Shown: positions 57,981-64,000 of the stretch, in pieces
How the letters are laid out: each line of letters starts with the position of its first letter
Numbering within the stretch: the first letter of the stretch is position 1
Source: Nilaparvata lugens
Lineage: Eukaryota > Arthropoda > Insecta > Hemiptera > Delphacidae
DNA length: 64,000 bases
Direction: 5' to 3'
Assembly (NCBI RefSeq): GCF_014356525.2
Contig: NC_052508.1
Location: 62,210,047-62,274,046 of the forward strand
Notes under the pieces: model-generated
What the model was told of the DNA's origin: nothing
Seen by the model: only the letters and a program-made list of their open reading frames with translations
Database searches by the model: none
Position numbers and translations under genes: made by a program

Positions 57981-58055
57981 GTAGTAGCAGAAGTCTTCGG
58001 GGTGAATTACAGCATTTCATTTGGATTTTCGTTTAATAATGATTAATAATTATCA
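57981..58055 (+). mobile_element. SINE 3' fragment, plus orientation
   Basis: GTAGCAGAAGTCTTCGGGGTG, then TTACAGCATTT and GGATTTTCG, match the 3' body of the SINE copies at 1.8-2.7 kb in reverse complement. The tRNA-like head is absent. Confidence 0.7.
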
Positions 58056-59748
58056 GCAAATTATATTTTCAAACTAAAAAGAGAAATCTACTTTAAAAAA
58101 GTAGAGTGGATGTAATTTTGAGGAATAATAAATAATAAGAGGAGCACAAAAATTATAAAGATGAAACGAGAGATGCGGAATGAGGATGAGGAGTAGGAGT
58201 TTGAGGAGGAGGAGGAGGATAAGGAAGAGATGAATAATATGGTGGAGTAGAATATGGGATTGATGTTATTTGAAAATTGTGAAATATATAAGTATATAGG
58301 AATATTAACGGGGGGTTAGCAGGGATAGAAAATTAGAGAATAGGTGACTATATTGAAGAATTGATGTTAATGGTGGATTTTACAATACAGGATAAGTAAT
58401 AATATGGAGTGGATTTCAGTTGAACGAAACCGAAAGGAGAAGGTATCTACAAAGGCATGACCAATAGAAGATTAATGATCACAAAGTGATCACAGAAATG
58501 ATCACAAAAACTCCGAAAACCTCATCAAGCTCACACAAACCAATTCCCAAAACGCTTACAAGAATTACAAAAAAAAATGCAAGAATATAGCGCGAAAAAA
58601 GTGTTTCATGGGACAAACCAAAAGCGGCAACGATTAAAACAGACTTTTTTCTTGTTTGAATCACTGTTTCCGGCCGCAATAAAAGAGTAAAATCAAACAA
58701 AAACCAACGGATAAAAAAAGGGTGAATAAGTAGGGACAGCAGGCCACTAGAAGTAAGGAATTAAACGAAACAAAAGAGCAGCAGGAGAAGGAGAAGAGGG
58801 GGTGGAAGAGAAAGAAGATAAAGAGGAAGAAGAAGAAACGAGTAATGGAGTAAGCGAGACCGCGACAAAGCTAAGCTTAACAACATATCGAAAAAGAAAC
58901 AAAAGTTTAAAGTGAAATATATATGACAGAGCCAAAATTCCTTGCTGTCAATCCTAACTACCCGGGTAGAAGCTAAGACCCACAAAAAAACAAATCTCAT
59001 CTGCTTAAAACATCGTTGATCTCCCGCTTGCTTGGGGCCAGCTTATTATTCTTTTGCTCTTTTTTCAGGTGAGTTCCGAAGCACAAATGTTGGACAGTTG
59101 TCGCGAGCCTCTTCTGAACTCTAGAGCTAATTAAATATGTAACAGCAGAAGAATCGTCTTAAAAGAGGTTCCTGCATTCTCATTATCTTCTTCGTCTTTT
59201 TTCCTTTCAAGCTCTCTCACTCACTTCGAATTGATCGCGTCTTAAAAGCCACGAAAATGCGCCGACTGATTCCAACCAATATACATTCAAATTTTCAAAA
59301 TTCAAATTTTATTTATTCAAACTCACAATATTCACATTCAGAATCAATAAGGAAAACAAAACACTCAGCTCAGTAAGATAAAAAATAAATAATGGAAGAT
59401 TAATAAAATAAATACTGGTATGTTTTATTAGAAATACGGTAAATTTGTGAATTGGAATAAAAAATACTACCTGCTGGAAGTATACAATACTCCACGTTTG
59501 CAAGCAGGAATGAATATCACTTCAACTAATTTTAAATGCATGAATAAAAGGAGAAAGAAAAAGAAAAGAGAAAGAAAAGACTAGCAACCATTCACTCTCA
59601 CATTCACACACCTTGCACACTTTCCAATAACATCTAATTGTAGATTCGACAATAATGAAGTATAGATACTGTATTAACACAGACGACAAGAAAAATCTGT
59701 TAAAATACACAGGCAGTATGTGGTATTTCTTGAATTGGATTCACACGT
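58056..59748. other. No gene; purine tracts
   Basis: AG-rich stretches at about 58150-58240 and 58780-58850, an AT-rich tail-like segment at about 59285-59320, otherwise unremarkable. Confidence 0.4.
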
Positions 59749-59908
59749 ATCAGTTTCAGTGTCCGATACAGTGAAAGTATAATTGCCATGAGTTGTAACA
59801 TGACTAGCCCTACTCAGCCTGGGCAAGCGAGTATGAATAGTTCCGTTAGAACATATGAAAATTATACTTTCACTGTACCGGACATTTATACTGATACTGA
59901 TACTGATA
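59749..59908. mobile_element. MITE, about 160 bp
   Basis: TATCAGTTTCAG...TGTCCGATACAGTGAAAGTATAATT at the left is matched in reverse by AATTATACTTTCACTGTACCGGACA...CTGATA at the right, about 40 bp per arm with small indels. Extra GATACT triplets lie in the right arm. Confidence 0.8.
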
Positions 59909-60770
59909 TGTAGGAATTCAGGTTTAATACTGTAGTTAAAATCAAGTGGATTCTGATTATATATATGGAGCAATGCAATTTTACCTACAATACTACTATT
60001 GTTTTCCAATACTTTCAAGGATAATCCTTATAATTGAACACTTTCCCGAAACTTTAGACAACCAATAAGGTCATAATATTAATAACAGCTAAGAATACCA
60101 ATTTGAGCATCTTATTAAATGAAGTCAGGATTATCGTTTGAGTTAAGCTGGGTTTTCGTTAGTGCGTAAATGCCGTCATCGACCACGACAGGGTGAGGAT
60201 CTCAGATTGGGTAGAAATTTACGCACATACGAGAATGCATCTTCAGGGAGAAGTTATTTGAAGGTTGAAGGTCAGGGTTAGGTTTTTGCTCAAATGACAA
60301 TATGCTTGTTTTATCAAGAACTATTCTTTGATAGTTTTGAAATTCAGAATCAGGAATTTCGTCATTGTAGTTAAGAAAACACCTAGAACTGGCTGAAAGC
60401 CTGCCCGAATTTACATTTTTAATGCCTCTCGCGGAATATTGGGTCACTTATTGACATACAGTTAACAGTAACAGAGGTTATAGCTGGTCAACTAATATAT
60501 ACATGTGGAGAATAAATTGCCATGTTGGAGAAAATTAAAAATAAGTTGGAATGAATGGTGATGGAATATGCGTAGAATCGTATTGAACTCAAAAGTTTCA
60601 AGATAGAAAGTTTCAGAAAGGGAATGAAAGTTGTCTCCTTTCAGTAGGGTGAAGAAGGAACGAGAGAGTAATAACCACATCAAAAATATAGACCGAAATC
60701 GAACACCAGAGAGGAAAAGAAGAAGAAGAAGAAGATGAAGAAGAAGAAGTAGAAGAAGTAGAAAAAGAAG
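59909..60770. other. Dispersed repeat remnants, no gene
   Basis: About 60145-60235 carries GGGTTTTCGTTAGTGCGTAAA and GGATCTCAGATTGGGTAGA, the latter shared with about 36905 in reverse. A minus frame at 60202-60447 has normal composition but overlaps this repeat, so I do not call it a gene. Confidence 0.45.
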
Positions 60771-61190
60771 AACAAGGAGAATTAAATGATTACAAAAAAT
60801 GATTATGAAGAGGAGAAAGAGTGAAGAAGAAAAATAATTCACAACGAGAATTAAATTATTACAAATAATGATTATGAAGAAGGAGAAAGAGTGAAGAAGA
60901 AAAATAATTCACAACGAGAATTAAATTATTACAAATAATGATTATGAAGAAGGAGAAAGAGTGAAGAAGAAAAATAATTCACAAAGAGAATTAAATTATT
61001 ACAAATAATGATTATAAAGAAGGAGAAAGAGTGAAGAAGAAAAATAATTCACAACGAGAATTAAATTATTACAAATAATGATTATGAAGAAGGAGAAAGA
61101 GTGAAGAAGAAAAATAATTCACAAAGAGAATTAAATGATTATGAAGAAGGAGAAAGAGTGAAGAAAAAAAAATTACAAAGGTAATTGAAT
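60771..61190. repeat. Minisatellite, 70-bp unit, about six copies
   Basis: The motif ACAA(C/A)GAGAATTAAATTATTA begins at 60841, 60911, 60981, 61051 and 61121, exactly 70 bp apart, with a diverged first unit at 60771. The last unit is shortened. Units are nearly identical, indicating recent expansion. Confidence 0.95.
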
Positions 61191-61710
61191 GATTACACAA
61201 AATGATTATGGATGGAAGGAAGATGGAAAGAAAGAGGCGGAAAACGAAAAAAGAAAACAGAAAACGATAGCATGAGAGGAAAAGAATAGAAGAAAGCCAA
61301 AAAAGTGGGAAAAGTTGAAAAAAGATAGAGGAGGCATAAAGGAAGAATGGGGAGGACGATTTAGAGTGAAAATCTCCCGATTAAAAACCGTCGTCGCGTA
61401 CCCAATGTCGCGAATTCCTCGTGACGTAAAAGCAGCGTCAAGATGCTAAAAACGTGTCGCTTTCCAAGTAATGCGTTCTATTTGTTGTCTAAAGTGGTGA
61501 CAGGAAAGCTTCCCAGGCAGGCATGTGCAAAACTCAGACTCAATTTTGCAATTCCAGTGGAGGATATGGTAACCAGTGAATGTGATAAATTGTAACTTCA
61601 ATCTGCTTAATAATCTTCACCATGATTATAATTTCATTTCCCAATCACCAAATTCCGTTGTACTAAACATTTCACCTGAATGATTGAAATATTTCTGGAT
61701 TTATGAAGTC
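61191..61710. other. No gene seen
   Basis: Purine-rich to about 61360, then mixed sequence. Confidence 0.4.
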
Positions 61711-62233
61711 CTAGCATACCCGGCGAACTTCGTACCGCCAAAAAGTCAATGTATCTCATGTCACACTTGACTTTATTTGGTGAATCATGAAATTTATCTG
61801 ACAATCAATATTTTCATTTACATCTCAATACAGACTTTCTATGTGCTTACAACTACCGTTTTAATACCAGTAAACAATTTTATCACAGAGTGACGTGTTT
61901 ATTACAGCTGGTAAGTTTAGATGCTAAATAATATCATCACAACATGATCTTTAATCATGATGATCTTCCCCGTTCTACGTTAGCCACTCAGCCGACAATT
62001 TCGAAAACATAGGTATGTAAAATGGATCAATATATTAATAATCATCATTAGCCCCCCCTATTATAATTATATTTCTGGTCAGAAACCATCCCCAATATTT
62101 ACACAACATATTTCCCAAAGTTTCATGCCGTTCTGTTAAGTAGTTTTCGTTGTTAGTAGTCTATAGGGAACAAACAAACTAACAAACAAACAAACTAACA
62201 CACAAACAAACATTCATTTTTATATATATAGAG
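61711..62233 (+). repeat. Widespread insect dispersed repeat
   Basis: It starts near AGCATACCCGGCGAACTTCG and TACCGCC and ends with AAACAAAC runs and CATTTTTATATATATAGAG. I recall this start and end as a very common arrangement in insect genomes, recalled rather than searched. No coding sequence. Confidence 0.55.
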
Positions 62234-62700
62234 ATTATCTATAAACCTAATCCCCGAATTCTACACTATGAATAAATGCACAGTCAACACAAAACAGTCT
62301 GTTTCAAAACTTCAGTATCCGTTCTTCGACCATTCACTATCCGATTTGTGGTTCAACACTCGACAATGTTGGATCCGACATCGGATCGAGAATGGGGAGG
62401 TTGGAAGTCTGGTTGGACGAGTTGGATCAACTAGAGCTCTAACATGAAGGTCGGACATCTGACTAGCCTTTGTTTTCCATCGACTACTGAAGTTTAGATC
62501 AGGTCGGAGCGTGAGTGGTGAAACGATCTGACTAGTGGTCCTACTAGTGAGTCAGATAGTGAATGGTGAATGGTTTGCGTTTGCTTAGTAATTCTACTAT
62601 AGTCACTCTACAGTCTTTACAGTCTCTAAAGACAGAAGTCACTTCAATTTTGAGGGCTTTGATAGTTTGAAGTACCTACAAGCCTCAATTACAACCTCAT

Positions 62701-62938
62701 TTACCTCAAAAATCGTATCAATTCCTGTTCTATCTGAACAGGAAGATTATTTATAAACTTTCTACTCAACAATTTATAAAACATCAATGATAGAATCTCA
62801 ATAACTGGGAACACGCAAGATCCACAAATACCGTTCAACATTCCATGAGAAAAAGTATTATTCTCTGACAGATAAAACTGACACACCGACAATGATTCAC
62901 ATGATCTGTAATCTATGACATGGGAAATTTTTGATGAT
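62701..62938 (-). CDS. Possible last exon of a host gene, SOCS-box-like C-terminus
   Basis: On the minus strand a TTTTTTTGCATAG acceptor (62939-62951) precedes 79 open codons ending at a TAA (62701-62703). The peptide has balanced composition (SKISHVIDYRSCESLSVC near the start). Its end, EILSLMFYKLLSRKF then INNLPVQIEQELIRFLR, has the spacing of a SOCS box: a Leu-rich helix, then a Leu-Pro and a final helix. A donor-like GAG|GTAAATG overlaps the stop, so an internal exon is the alternative. The family assignment is tentative. It is on the same strand as the exon at 31978-32168, but I cannot link them. Confidence 0.35.
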
Positions 62939-62942
62939 CTAT

Positions 62943-64000
62943 GCAAAAAAACTTCAGTAGTCCAGGCTAGGTCGAAAAATTCGTGTCACTCCCGTTAAAT
63001 TATTTTCACTTATTCTTTTAATGGGGAATCGGGAATATCCACTATCAGGTACTACAAAAATTCAAAATACCTCAGGTCATTACCGTTAACAATATTACTT
63101 GTTACGGATAAAACTTACTAGTTTCTCTTCAAACACAACATTTTGTGATCTACTGAAACTTTCATAACCTTAGGGCAATGCAAAATGTTCTATCCATTCC
63201 GTTGAAACAAATATCCTATTCGTGTTTCATGCCTGCAAAAAAATCGCTTTTACAGTACGGTACTATAATTCGAATAATCATGAAAATATTATAGAGTGAC
63301 AGCAGTCAGATTTCTATTTAGAGAAGAGGAAAACAAGAAGGAGAGGTATGAGAATAAAAATGAGAGGAAGAAGAAAAAACTAAGCATAAAGCTCATATCT
63401 GTGTGAGGAAAGTACTATATGTAGTATATTATAAGTACTCAACTTTCGCGTTAACAATGATTGGAAAATTACTGTGATATTATCGTTTTGGCTACGAGAA
63501 AATTGCAAAATCATACATTCCCAGAGTATGTATGTATGTAAGTTTGTTCATATTCAAGTGACTAATCTGCCTTGAGGGGTATCAGCATGTGAAATTGGTG
63601 GACAATTGGTGCCCTACCTCTAAAACGAATAAGTCATGTGAAAAATTAGTTATCTGTGTGAAAACGTGAAAAAGGATGTGATTCTGAATAGTTTTCTACT
63701 TGTGTGATATACGGGAATACTATGTTCTTTTGAACATGACAACTACAAATTCATAGCAGAAGAATTCGCTAGCCCGGGGTACACAGCATAGCTGGAACAA
63801 TCCCTGAGGGTCTTGTTAACCGTAAAAGTTTCGACGGAAGTGGTACAAAGAAGACAAAGAAGACGAAGAAGAGTGGAAAAGGGAGAATTTTGCAAGAAAC
63901 AGGATAGAGAAAATGCAAAACAACAAGATCTGTTTTCTCTTTGAGCAAATCTTCTGCTTCATATAGCAATTGCCGATGGGGATTATTCTTATTCGTTTCA
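62943..64000. other. No gene seen
   Basis: AT-rich with a GTAT-repeat word near 63526-63540 and a short GAAGA tract at about 63850-63870. A 66-codon minus frame at the end is unsupported. Confidence 0.4.

Noticed and set aside
60202..60447. 81-codon minus frame of normal composition as an exon
   Set aside because: Its 3' end overlaps a motif repeated at about 36905, no acceptor is evident, and I suspect a dispersed repeat.
1..64000. CRISPR arrays, rRNA or bacterial operons
   Set aside because: Direct repeats seen are tandem minisatellites without unique spacers, and there is no prokaryotic gene organisation.

Overview
The window looks like a stretch of an insect chromosome. It is AT-rich and intron- or intergenic-like, has almost no host coding sequence, and is packed with transposons, simple repeats and pyrimidine/purine tracts. 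Several dispersed repeats resemble families I associate with planthoppers and other hemipterans, and long GAA/TTC arrays fit that too. Placement below 'insect' is inference only. There is no bacterial operon structure, CRISPR array or rRNA.

Layout. 1-17 kb: small inverted-repeat (MITE-like) elements, a tRNA-derived SINE family, 5'-truncated LINE ends, a 2.8-kb foldback structure (6.7-9.5 kb), three CT-rich minisatellites and a GAA array. 16.9-17.4 kb: an isolated GC-rich block with repeated CCAAT, GC-box and GCCATTTT motifs, ending in a perfect 15-bp hairpin. 17.4-26.8 kb: the main object, a Maverick/Polinton DNA transposon read on the minus strand. Its order is protein-primed family B DNA polymerase (several frame breaks), chromodomain integrase (intact), an unknown acidic protein, an FtsK/A32-like packaging ATPase (intact), a basic protein with a conserved C-terminal domain, and a coiled-coil protein built from 29-residue repeats. 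No capsid or protease gene is visible, so the copy is incomplete or unusual. 26.8-31.4 kb: AT-rich sequence, a 100-N assembly gap at a GAA array, and a LINE 3' end.

31.4-37.7 kb: two adjacent MITEs, one convincing host exon with good splice sites (31978-32168, minus), a second SINE, tandem repeats, a nested insertion that is an inverted copy of the 11.4-kb repeat, and a palindrome made from two 3' ends of a Tc1/mariner-like transposon. 38-46 kb: pyrimidine- and purine-rich sequence, a 170-bp palindrome carrying a Penelope-type end motif, and dispersed repeats. 46.6-48.9 kb: a nearly intact Penelope-like retroelement (reverse transcriptase plus GIY-YIG endonuclease, one frame break). 49-64 kb: more MITEs, a 5'-truncated LINE with its reverse transcriptase core (56.2-57.6 kb), a 70-bp minisatellite, a widespread insect repeat, and a possible last exon of a host gene (62.7-62.9 kb).

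The Polinton genes form one co-directional set for self-synthesis: polymerase for protein-primed replication, integrase for insertion, ATPase for genome packaging. Everything else is mainly the record of repeated insertion and of microsatellite growth, some of it apparently seeded by LINE tails.
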